A stretch of DNA of 12,963 bases from CAZMHJ01 sp964566075 (GTDB lineage: Bacteria > Patescibacteriota > Saccharimonadia > Saccharimonadales > CAIOMD01): contig CAZMHJ010000028.1 of assembly GCA_964566075.1 (NCBI GenBank), forward strand, positions 1 through 12,963, given 5' to 3'. The translations under genes were made by a program, and so were the position numbers. Below the pieces are notes generated by a model that saw only the letters and a program-made list of their open reading frames with translations, did not search any database and was not told the origin of the DNA. Positions 1 through 6,537 of the stretch are shown here, piece after piece (the stretch's first letter is position 1; every line of letters begins with the position of its first letter).

Positions 1-655
1 GGTCACTCGCCACCTGTCCGTCACGAATGGTGATAACTCGTCGCTTAAGTTTGTTCACAATTTCCATGTTGTGTGTCGTTAGTAATACTGTAGTGCCGTA
101 CTTATTAATCTTTTCGAGAACTCGAATAACATCCCAGGCATGCTTTGGGTCAAGGTTACCTGTTGGCTCGTCTGCAATTAATATTTTTGGTTGGCGAGCA
201 ATAGCACGAGCAATCGCCACTCGTTGACGTTCACCACCAGAAAGCTCGCTCGGATAATTATCTTCCTTGCCGGTTAAACCAACAATTTCAAGCACTCGTG
301 GGACGGTATGGCGGATTTCTTTATTGCCCATACCAACAACTTCGAGTGCGAAGGATACATTTTCGAATACTGTTTTATTTGGCAACAGTTTAAAGTCCTG
401 GAATACCACACCAATTTTACGGCGTAATAAAGGTATATTTTTATCTTTTAATGTTTCGTAATCGATACCGCCAACGATAATCTTGCCACTGGTTGGTTTT
501 TCTTCACGTGTTAAAAGCTTTAGTAAGGTTGATTTACCAGCGCCACTTGGACCAACGATAATCACGAACTCTTTCGGTTCGACATGGAGGCTCACACTTT
601 TGAGTGCTGTTCCTCTTCTGTTATAGTTTTTTGTTACCCTGTCCAAAAGAATCAT
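1..655 (-). CDS. ftsE: Cell-division ABC transporter ATPase FtsE (3' end cut by window edge)
   Basis: Seen: 218 codons are visible, read from the ATG at 655 down to the window edge. Walker A GPSGAGKST lies at residues 35-43, Q-loop Gln at 86 (VVFQD), signature LSGGERQR at 138-145, Walker B ILIADEP followed by TGNLD at about 158-169, and the switch His at 195. The start MILLDRVTKNY and the spacing of the motifs match FtsE. Known: FtsE pairs with the membrane protein FtsX at the septum and gates peptidoglycan hydrolases during division. ftsX normally follows and should lie past the left edge. The visible length is close to a full FtsE (about 220-230 aa), so only a few residues are missing. There is no Shine-Dalgarno; a perfect extended -10 box sits 10 nt upstream of the ATG. 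An ATG at 662 is in another frame and hits a stop after 13 codons. Other LolD-like ABC ATPases look similar, but the prfB neighbour favours FtsE. Confidence 0.93.
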   Translation of the reverse strand, partial: MILLDRVTKNYNRRGTALKSVSLHVEPKEFVIIVGPSGAGKSTLLKLLTREEKPTSGKIIVGGIDYETLKDKNIPLLRRKIGVVFQDFKLLPNKTVFENVSFALEVVGMGNKEIRHTVPRVLEIVGLTGKEDNYPSELSGGERQRVAIARAIARQPKILIADEPTGNLDPKHAWDVIRVLEKINKYGTTVLLTTHNMEIVNKLKRRVITIRDGQVASD

Positions 656-665
656 ACTGCATATG

Positions 666-674
666 ATTATACCA
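666..674 (-). promoter_or_regulatory. Extended -10 promoter of ftsE (near-leaderless)
   Basis: On the minus strand TGG-TATAAT reads as a consensus extended -10 element. TATAAT occupies 666-671 and ends 10 nt before the ATG at 655. Transcription would start at about 659, leaving a leader of only a few bases. No convincing -35 is seen, which is usual for extended -10 promoters. Confidence 0.6.
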
Positions 675-721
675 GATAATAAAGTGTATTACTTTTGTTG
701 TATGGGTAATAAAAATTAATT

Positions 722-732
722 TGGTATATACT
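722..732 (+). promoter_or_regulatory. Candidate promoter of the 84-aa plus-strand gene
   Basis: Plus-strand TGG-TATATA (722-730), overlapping TATACT (727-732), gives an extended -10-like element. Transcription would start near 737-740, about 30 nt before the ATG at 771. It diverges from the ftsE promoter, and the whole shared control region is only 115 bp. No clear -35 was found. Confidence 0.45.
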
Positions 733-759
733 ATTCGTACTTATTCGTCCAATTCGAAT

Positions 760-764
760 GGGAG
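760..764 (+). promoter_or_regulatory. Shine-Dalgarno site of the 84-aa gene
   Basis: GGGAG lies 6 nt upstream of the ATG at 771, a standard spacing. It supports this start and supports translation of the small gene. Confidence 0.6.
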
Positions 765-770
765 TAAACC

Positions 771-1025
771 ATGGGGTGTCGAGATAGGGATAGCAACTTC
801 AACGCGTATCTATACCGTGATGGAGGTTGGGGTGTGGGCTGGAGCCTCGCCACAACGGTAGAGGCACCAAACCGCGAGATTCTCGAGCAAAAACTGCAAG
901 AGTTTGGCGGCGTTTGGGTTGTCCAGCCGTCTCGGACCGGAACACTCATCGCCGGTGAGGCAAACATCGCAGGCATTAGCCAAGGGATTTTCTACTCTGC
1001 AGACTGCCTCGTCCATTCTTCATAA
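771..1025 (+). CDS. Small hypothetical protein, 84 aa, GC-rich orphan
   Basis: I do not recognise this protein. It is the only plus-strand gene in the window, lying between the ends of prfB and ftsE. Support for a real gene: a Shine-Dalgarno GGGAG 6 nt before the ATG, a -10-like box about 40 nt upstream, and a strong hairpin 7 nt after the TAA. The product is Gly- and Trp-rich near residues 18-25 (DGGWGVGW), followed by an acidic, probably helical stretch (PNREILEQKLQEFGG). There are two Cys (residues 3 and 79), no signal peptide and no membrane segment. It looks like a small compact soluble domain. By rough count 781-960 is about 57% GC, clearly above the AT-richer neighbours, which may mean separate ancestry or strong constraint. 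A minus-strand reading of this DNA has no comparable signals. Confidence 0.6.
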   Translation: MGCRDRDSNFNAYLYRDGGWGVGWSLATTVEAPNREILEQKLQEFGGVWVVQPSRTGTLIAGEANIAGISQGIFYSADCLVHSS

Positions 1026-1031
1026 CCACCA

Positions 1032-1068
1032 CGGTCGCCCATCACAGAACAAACGTGATGGGCGACCG
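1032..1068. terminator. Perfect 14-bp hairpin between convergent genes
   Basis: Arms 1032-1045 and 1055-1068 pair without mismatch (outer bases CGGTCGCC) around a 9-nt loop. It begins 6 nt after the TAA of the 84-aa gene and, on the other strand, 6 nt after the prfB TAG. Neither strand has a U-tract after the stem. It fits a two-way end or RNA-stabilising stem for convergent transcripts, not a classic intrinsic terminator. Confidence 0.6.
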
Positions 1069-1074
1069 AAAACC

Positions 1075-2166
1075 CTACTGATTACTAGCGTTATATTCTA
1101 AATAAGCATTCATAAACTCATCGAGTTTACCATCAAGCACGCCACCAGTGTCTGTGGTTTCGTGTCGTGTTCGCAGGTCTTTAACCATATTATAAGGATG
1201 CAGCACGTAACTCCGGATCTGATTTCCCCACGCGGCTTGCTCATTGGGACCTTTCAGCTCGCTAATCTTTTCTTTATGCTGTTCTATTTGCAGTTGCGCC
1301 AACTTTGACCGCAAGATAGTCATTGCTGTTTCTTTGTTTTGCAGTTGCGATCGTTCGTTTTGAATCGCCACCACAATACCAGTTGGTACATGAGTTATTC
1401 GTACAGCACTGTCTGTCGTATTCACGCTCTGGCCACCATGACCACCGGCGCGATAGACATCGATTTTAAGGTCTTTGTCGTCAATTTCAACCGCCTCTGG
1501 CTGATCAACTTTAGGCATTATTTCTACTTTTGCAAAACTGGTTTGACGTAAATTATCAGCATTGAAAGGACTTAAACGAACCAACCTATGCACACCTGCC
1601 TCACCTTTTAGTTTGCCATACGCAAGCGGACCATCAATTTCGAATGTAACACTTTTTATTCCAGCTTCTTCGCCGTCTGACTGCTCAACAACAGTTACTG
1701 ACATATCAGGATGCGCCTCTGCCCAACGTAAATACATACGCAGTAACATCGCTGCCCAATCTTGTGCATCAGTGCCACCTGCTCCTGCGTGGATACTTAC
1801 AATTGCATCGAAATCATCGTATTGGCCACTAAACAACAGTTCGTGTTTTAACGCATCAAATCGCCCAGTGAGCTCTAGTAAGCTTGTGGTAATCTCTTGC
1901 TGCACACTATTATCACCAAGTGCAGCTAACTCAAGCGCATCACTTACATCTTGCCGTAGTTTTAGCCACGGTTCTGCTCTGCTCTTCAGCTTTGCAAGTT
2001 GCTTACTGGTTTGTTGAGCTTGAACTTGATTGCTCCAAAAATCAGGCTGTGCTATTTGCGATTCTAATTGGGCAATTTGTGTAGTCAATTCAGACAATCT
2101 AAGTTGTTCAGCAGCGTCATTAATTGCCTGTTTTAAATCGGCAAGTTGCTGAGCTAGCTGTTCCAT
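1075..2166 (-). CDS. prfB: Peptide chain release factor 2 (RF2)
   Basis: RF2 recognises UAA and UGA stop codons in the ribosomal A site and triggers hydrolysis of peptidyl-tRNA. Seen: 363 aa, the normal RF2 length. An N-terminal coiled coil covers about residues 1-110. The RF2-type anticodon tripeptide SPF is at 199-201 (RF1 would have PxT). The catalytic GGQ is at 244-246 in GGHGGQSVNTTDSAVR. The gene is one continuous frame. The programmed +1 frameshift site (CUU UGA C) of many RF2 genes is absent; the nearest match near codon 22 reads CTT AGA. RF2 presence fits use of UGA as a stop here. The start ATG lies 6 nt after a perfect TATAAT and has no Shine-Dalgarno, so translation is probably leaderless. 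Only 17 nt separate it from the M16 gene upstream. Confidence 0.97.
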   Translation of the reverse strand: MEQLAQQLADLKQAINDAAEQLRLSELTTQIAQLESQIAQPDFWSNQVQAQQTSKQLAKLKSRAEPWLKLRQDVSDALELAALGDNSVQQEITTSLLELTGRFDALKHELLFSGQYDDFDAIVSIHAGAGGTDAQDWAAMLLRMYLRWAEAHPDMSVTVVEQSDGEEAGIKSVTFEIDGPLAYGKLKGEAGVHRLVRLSPFNADNLRQTSFAKVEIMPKVDQPEAVEIDDKDLKIDVYRAGGHGGQSVNTTDSAVRITHVPTGIVVAIQNERSQLQNKETAMTILRSKLAQLQIEQHKEKISELKGPNEQAAWGNQIRSYVLHPYNMVKDLRTRHETTDTGGVLDGKLDEFMNAYLEYNASNQ

Positions 2167-2172
2167 AGCTTT

Positions 2173-2178
2173 ATTATA
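2173..2178 (-). promoter_or_regulatory. -10 box of prfB, leaderless geometry
   Basis: A perfect TATAAT on the minus strand fills the 17-nt gap between the M16 stop and the prfB ATG, with exactly 6 nt between box and ATG. The expected transcription start is therefore at or next to the A of the ATG. No ribosome-binding site is present. No good -35 is visible. Confidence 0.6.
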
Positions 2179-2183
2179 GCGCC

Positions 2184-3470
2184 CTAGCGATAGGTAGCTT
2201 TAATGATGTCTTGTAGTTTAGTAACATCAATTTCGTTTACAGCACCATAAAACGATAACGAGGATGAGAGCTCTTGCTTGAGCGCTTTGCGGGCAATAGC
2301 GATAATATCTTTAGCCTGTACTGCCTTAACCTGTTTTTCGAATTGGGTGATATCCTCTATTTTTTCGTCAAAGTTAAACTTTTCTAAGTGTGCATCGAGC
2401 ACTGAGCCAACGGTCTGGTAGCCACGTTGGAAATTACCAAGAGCATACTGACGCGTTTCTTCCATTTCTGCTTCACTAAAGTTACCGTCTGCAACCGATC
2501 GTAGTTCTGAGGTAATCAGCGTAAATAGTGGTTCAATGTTTTGCGGTAATACCTCACCATGAATTGTCCATAAATGGTTATCACGAGTGCGGTACTTACC
2601 ATAGCCAATGCCATACACTAAACCACGCTCACGAGCTGTACCAAAAATACGTGAATGCATAGTACTTAGAAGCGTGCCAAGGAGTGCGTCTAGATGTTCA
2701 GTTTCAGTGTCACTCAGCAATCCATCAAATGCTGTTTCCCAACGATAGTACACATTATCAACCGCAGTATCCGGGATTAGAATCGGCTCTGAAACATTGT
2801 GTAACGGCTCACTTGGCAAAGCAATACGCTCTCCGTCTGTCGGTAAATCAATTGATTCAAGTCGCTCTAGAATCGCTTTTTTATGTGGCTTTACTGCCCC
2901 AGCAATATAAAAGCGTAAGTTTGGTAGTACGTGCGTTTTTTTGTAATGATTCTGTACATCGTTGAGCGTAATATTATGGAGCTGTTTCTCGCGCTCTGTA
3001 TACGGCATATCGAGCATACCCATCGCCTGGCCGGCTCGTAGACTTAGTTCCCATGAATGGTTATTACGGCGACTTTTAAGCTCCTCACGCACATTAGCAA
3101 CTTCTGCATTAAATTCTTCTTGCAAAAAAAGTGGTGATTCAACTGCTAAGCATAGTAGATCAAGAATTCGCTCAGTCTCAAATTCAGCGCATTCTGCTAT
3201 ATAGCTCATATGGTATGTACCTGTTGAGGCATTATTGTATGCACCGTTTTTACTAAATTCTCGGCTATAATCACGTGATTTTTTGTAGCGGGCGTTAGCG
3301 CCAAGTACAAGGTGTTCCATGACATGTGCTGTATCCCATTTTTCATTTGGAGACAAATAATCACCTGCCCTAAAATTAAGGTCAAATAAGACAACACTCG
3401 AATCTGGCACATCAATAAACAAACCTTTTGCGCCACTCTTAAGTTCTATAAGCTCTACCGTATGTTTCAT
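2184..3470 (-). CDS. M16-family zinc metallopeptidase (pitrilysin-like)
   Basis: Seen: 428 aa. The inverted zinc motif HVMEH is at residues 49-53 and the third ligand Glu is at 129/130 in NVREEL, the roughly 76-residue spacing typical of M16. The fold continues with a second M16 domain containing RERGLVYGIGYG (about residues 283-294), the substrate-binding Arg/Tyr region of active M16 enzymes. No signal peptide is visible, so the product is probably cytosolic. Known: M16 enzymes degrade oligopeptides or process precursors; bacterial two-domain forms may act alone or as heterodimers with an inactive partner, and no partner gene is seen here. The gene starts 14 nt after secA with no clear Shine-Dalgarno, so it is likely cotranscribed with secA. 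Degradation of cleaved signal peptides or imported peptides is possible but is inference. The exact substrate is unknown. Confidence 0.9.
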   Translation of the reverse strand: MKHTVELIELKSGAKGLFIDVPDSSVVLFDLNFRAGDYLSPNEKWDTAHVMEHLVLGANARYKKSRDYSREFSKNGAYNNASTGTYHMSYIAECAEFETERILDLLCLAVESPLFLQEEFNAEVANVREELKSRRNNHSWELSLRAGQAMGMLDMPYTEREKQLHNITLNDVQNHYKKTHVLPNLRFYIAGAVKPHKKAILERLESIDLPTDGERIALPSEPLHNVSEPILIPDTAVDNVYYRWETAFDGLLSDTETEHLDALLGTLLSTMHSRIFGTARERGLVYGIGYGKYRTRDNHLWTIHGEVLPQNIEPLFTLITSELRSVADGNFSEAEMEETRQYALGNFQRGYQTVGSVLDAHLEKFNFDEKIEDITQFEKQVKAVQAKDIIAIARKALKQELSSSLSFYGAVNEIDVTKLQDIIKATYR

Positions 3471-3484
3471 AACACCAGGTCTAC

Positions 3485-6073
3485 TTATCGTCGATTTTTC
3501 TTACGGTTTTGGCGTTCGCTCTTGCGAGCAGCCTTTTTCTTTTTGGTTCCGGTTACTTTTTTGGCAGCTTTTTTAACACCGAAATCATCTTCGTGCAATA
3601 CTTCTGCTTCGGTAATAACACTTGCATTATCAACCGAGTTACGAGCTGCTCGAGTAAGTTCTGTCTCGTGCATTTCTTCGTGCGATGGGTCGAGATTCAT
3701 TGGCATAGCATGCATAATGTTTCTGAGTACTTCGCGGCGAAGTACGTGTTGCATTGTTTCGAACATAGCCTGACCACGACGACGGTATTCAACCAATGGG
3801 TCACGTTGACCAACACTCGTCCAGTGAATGCCTTCGCGCAAATGTTCCATATCTTCAAGGTGCTGCATCCACATGTTATCTAAAATCTGGAAGTAAATAT
3901 CACGCTCTATCATACGCATAATGTCAGGTGTAAAGGCGAGTTCGCGGGCTTCATATAGCTCCATCGCTTCTTGCTCGAGTACCTTACCAAACTTTTCTGC
4001 TTCGGCATCAAATAAACGATCAAGCGTAGCATCATCAAATGGGAATACTTCGGTAATGTGCTTTTCGTAATCAGAATCGGTGCCTGGTAATGAGACAAGA
4101 CTAGTGGCTTCTTCTTTAATAAATTGTTTCACTCGGTCAGCAATATTAGCGTTTTCGAGTAACGCACGGCGTGTTTCATAGGTAGCTTTACGATGACGGT
4201 TCATGACGTCGTCATACTTAACGACATTTTTACGGGCATCAAAGTTAAAGCCTTCAACCTTCTTCTGCGCACTTTCAAGGCTTCGTGACACAACGCGGTT
4301 TTCGAGTGGCATGTCTTCGTCAACTTTAAGTCGCTCCATGAGTGACTTAATACGGTCGCCACCGAACACGCGCATCAAATCGTCGTCGGTGCTTACATAG
4401 AACTGGGTTACACCTGGATCGCCTTGGCGACCAGAACGACCGCGTAACTGGTTATCGATACGCCTTGATTCGTGTCGCTCAGAACCGAGCACAAACAACC
4501 CACCTAGTTTTTTGGTTTCATCATCGAGCACGATGTCAGTACCACGACCGGCAATGTTTGTCGCTAGTGTAACGGCACCACGCTGCCCTGCTTTGGCGAC
4601 GATGGCGGCTTCTTTTTCGTTATTCTTAGCATTAAGTACTTGGTGAGGAATGCCTGCTTTAGTGAGTGCATTACCAAGTTCTTCGTTATGCTCAATCGAA
4701 ACCGTACCAATCAGCACTGGTTGGCCTTTTTCGTGCAACTCTTTAACAGCATTGATGATTGCCTTAAACTTAGCATCTCTGTTTTTGTAGATGCGATCTG
4801 GTAAGTCTTTACGCTGGATTGATCGGTTGGTTGGGATTTCGATAACTTCGAGTTTATAAATCTGGTGGAATTCCTCGGCTTCGGTAAGTGCTGTACCTGT
4901 CATTCCAGATAGTTTTTCATATAACCTAAAGTAGTTCTGGAAGCTAATGGTTGCCAGTGTCATTGATTCTTCTTGGACAGTTACACTTTCTTTGGCTTCG
5001 ATTGCCTGGTGAAGGCCTTCGTTATAGCGACGACCCTTAAGCAAACGGCCGGTGAATTCGTCTACAATAACAACTTCGCCATCGTTAGTAACCACATAAT
5101 CTTTGTCACGAATAAAGAGTGTTTGTGCGCGCAAAGCTTGCTCGAGGTGATAAATCGTACGAATGTTGGTTTCTTCGTATAGATTTTTTACACCTAATAG
5201 TTTTTCAACCTGTTCAACGCCAACATCAGTCAAAACAACGCGTTTTTCTTTTTCGTCAACTTCGTAGTGTTCTGGTTTTAGTTGACTAACAACGCGAGCA
5301 AACTGCGTGTAGGCTTGGCCACTCGACGTACTTGGCGCACTAATAATAAGTGGGGTTCGGGCTTCGTCGATAAGAATTGAGTCAACCTCGTCCACGATAG
5401 CAAAGTGTAGTTCGCGCTGGCGTAATTGATCAACCTCGCGCACCATGTTGTCGCGCAAGTAATCAAAGCCAAACTCGTTGTTAGTGCCATACGTAATATC
5501 AGCTCGATACGCTTCTTGGCGGGTACAAGGTCGTAAATGTTTAAAACGTGGGTCGGTGCTTTCTTGGTTGGTATATTCTGGGTCATAAATATAGGATTCA
5601 TCAGGGATAATAACACCGGTAGAAAGTCCTAAGAAGTTATACACTTGGCCCATCCAACCAGCGTCACGTCGAGCCAAGTAATCATTAACTGTTACTACGT
5701 GTACGCCTTTGCCAGTGAGTGCATTTAAATAAACCGGCGCAGTTGCAACTAAGGTTTTACCTTCACCGGTTTTCATTTCGGCTACGTTACCTTCGTGCAA
5801 GACCATGCCACCAATCAGCTGGACATCAAAGTGTCGTTGGCCAAGTTGGCGAAACGCAGCCTCGCGCACAACCGCAAATGCATCGGGCAAAATTTTATCA
5901 AGTGACTCTTTTTTGAGTCGTTCTTTTAACTTTTCGGTTTGCTTTGCAAGTTCAGCATCTTTGAGTGCCTTATATTTTGGCTCAAGTTTATTTACTTCGC
6001 CAACACGTCGACGTAAACGGCGTACCGTTCCACGCTGATTATCGCCTAGCAGTGATTTCAGGAAATTACTCAT
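3485..6073 (-). CDS. secA: Preprotein translocase ATPase SecA
   Basis: SecA is the motor that drives unfolded preproteins through SecYEG. Seen: 862 aa. Walker A MKTGEGKT is at residues 100-107 and the DEAD-like Walker B DEVD at 228-231, followed by SILIDEARTPLIIS. The region ADITYGTNNEFGFDYLRDN is at 191-209. GRGTDIVLD and the QLRGRSGRQGDPG block mark the second nucleotide-binding domain. Compared with E. coli SecA there are about 21 extra residues near 157-186, before QEAYRADITYG. The C-terminal Cys/His zinc domain is missing; the protein ends in a Lys/Arg-rich tail. A SecB-independent SecA is therefore likely. The start MSNFLKSLLGDNQRG matches family N-termini. The leader holds GAAAGG, 11 nt before the ATG, a weak or too distant Shine-Dalgarno. 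It heads a likely secA-M16 unit. Confidence 0.97.
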   Translation of the reverse strand: MSNFLKSLLGDNQRGTVRRLRRRVGEVNKLEPKYKALKDAELAKQTEKLKERLKKESLDKILPDAFAVVREAAFRQLGQRHFDVQLIGGMVLHEGNVAEMKTGEGKTLVATAPVYLNALTGKGVHVVTVNDYLARRDAGWMGQVYNFLGLSTGVIIPDESYIYDPEYTNQESTDPRFKHLRPCTRQEAYRADITYGTNNEFGFDYLRDNMVREVDQLRQRELHFAIVDEVDSILIDEARTPLIISAPSTSSGQAYTQFARVVSQLKPEHYEVDEKEKRVVLTDVGVEQVEKLLGVKNLYEETNIRTIYHLEQALRAQTLFIRDKDYVVTNDGEVVIVDEFTGRLLKGRRYNEGLHQAIEAKESVTVQEESMTLATISFQNYFRLYEKLSGMTGTALTEAEEFHQIYKLEVIEIPTNRSIQRKDLPDRIYKNRDAKFKAIINAVKELHEKGQPVLIGTVSIEHNEELGNALTKAGIPHQVLNAKNNEKEAAIVAKAGQRGAVTLATNIAGRGTDIVLDDETKKLGGLFVLGSERHESRRIDNQLRGRSGRQGDPGVTQFYVSTDDDLMRVFGGDRIKSLMERLKVDEDMPLENRVVSRSLESAQKKVEGFNFDARKNVVKYDDVMNRHRKATYETRRALLENANIADRVKQFIKEEATSLVSLPGTDSDYEKHITEVFPFDDATLDRLFDAEAEKFGKVLEQEAMELYEARELAFTPDIMRMIERDIYFQILDNMWMQHLEDMEHLREGIHWTSVGQRDPLVEYRRRGQAMFETMQHVLRREVLRNIMHAMPMNLDPSHEEMHETELTRAARNSVDNASVITEAEVLHEDDFGVKKAAKKVTGTKKKKAARKSERQNRKKNRR

Positions 6074-6118
6074 ACAAATACTGACCTTTCGTTATACCCT
6101 CTCTGAGATTCAAGGTAT

Positions 6119-6147
6119 ATTGTACCTCTAAGAGCTCGTCTTGTCGA
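6119..6147 (-). promoter_or_regulatory. secA promoter (-35 TCGACA, 17 nt, -10 TACAAT)
   Basis: Minus-strand TCGACA (6142-6147) and TACAAT (6119-6124) each match the sigma-70 consensus at five of six positions and are separated by exactly 17 nt. The box ends 45 nt upstream of the secA ATG, giving a leader of about 38 nt. This is the only promoter in the window with a convincing -35. The -10 lies inside the short inverted repeat AGGTA-N5-TACCT (6113-6127), a possible operator. Confidence 0.6.
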
Positions 6148-6162
6148 CAGATTTAGCACTGA

Positions 6163-6537
6163 CTACTTTTTGCGTGTAATTTTGCCCAAAAGTGCCCTGA
6201 CTTTTGTATCGTTTTTACCACCCTTGGCACTGTTTTGATCTTTATACTTTTTAAGCTGCGTTTTTAGTTTTTCTTCGACAATATCGATTGCTGCATACAT
6301 ATTTACCGTTGTTTCTTTGGCGGTTAGCGTTTCGCCGGGAACATGCAGTACAACCTCAACGGTACACTGTTTTTTATCCTTTGATTTTGCTTCTTTAAGC
6401 TTAACTTCGGCATGTGCGCTTTTGCGTGCATGACGTGGCATGTAACTATCAAGCTTACCTATCTTTTTCTTAACGTATTTCTGGATATCTGCATCGGCAT
6501 CGGTGTGAATACCAGCAATTTCTAGTTTATTAATCAT
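6163..6537 (-). CDS. hpf: Ribosome hibernation promoting factor (HPF/RaiA/YfiA family, short form)
   Basis: Seen: 124 aa beginning MINKLEIAGIHTDADADIQK, followed by KYVKKKIGKLDSYM and then VEVVLHVPGETLTAKETT and MYAAIDIVEEKLKTQL. This is the beta-alpha-beta-beta-beta-alpha pattern of the family. Known: the protein binds the 30S decoding centre in stationary or starved cells, blocks mRNA and tRNA binding, and protects idle ribosomes. Residues past about 100 are a Lys-rich tail. The C-terminal dimerisation domain of long HPF is absent, so this form would not by itself form 100S dimers the way long HPF does. Its ATG overlaps the serS stop (ATGA), and AAGGAG lies 5 nt upstream inside serS, so synthesis is probably coupled to serS. 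It stands directly upstream of secA, as in Bacillus. Confidence 0.92.
   Translation of the reverse strand: MINKLEIAGIHTDADADIQKYVKKKIGKLDSYMPRHARKSAHAEVKLKEAKSKDKKQCTVEVVLHVPGETLTAKETTVNMYAAIDIVEEKLKTQLKKYKDQNSAKGGKNDTKVRALLGKITRKK

Noticed and set aside
1562..2017. 151-codon plus-strand frame opposite prfB
   Set aside because: Ser/Cys-rich composition typical of an antisense shadow of a conserved gene; no start signals.
2090..2110. Possible programmed +1 frameshift site in prfB
   Set aside because: The region reads CTT AGA, not CTT TGA C, and the frame is continuous.
3485..3773. Plus-strand frames opposite the secA 3' end
   Set aside because: The Phe/Leu-rich translation is the complement of the Lys/Arg-rich SecA tail; no start signals.
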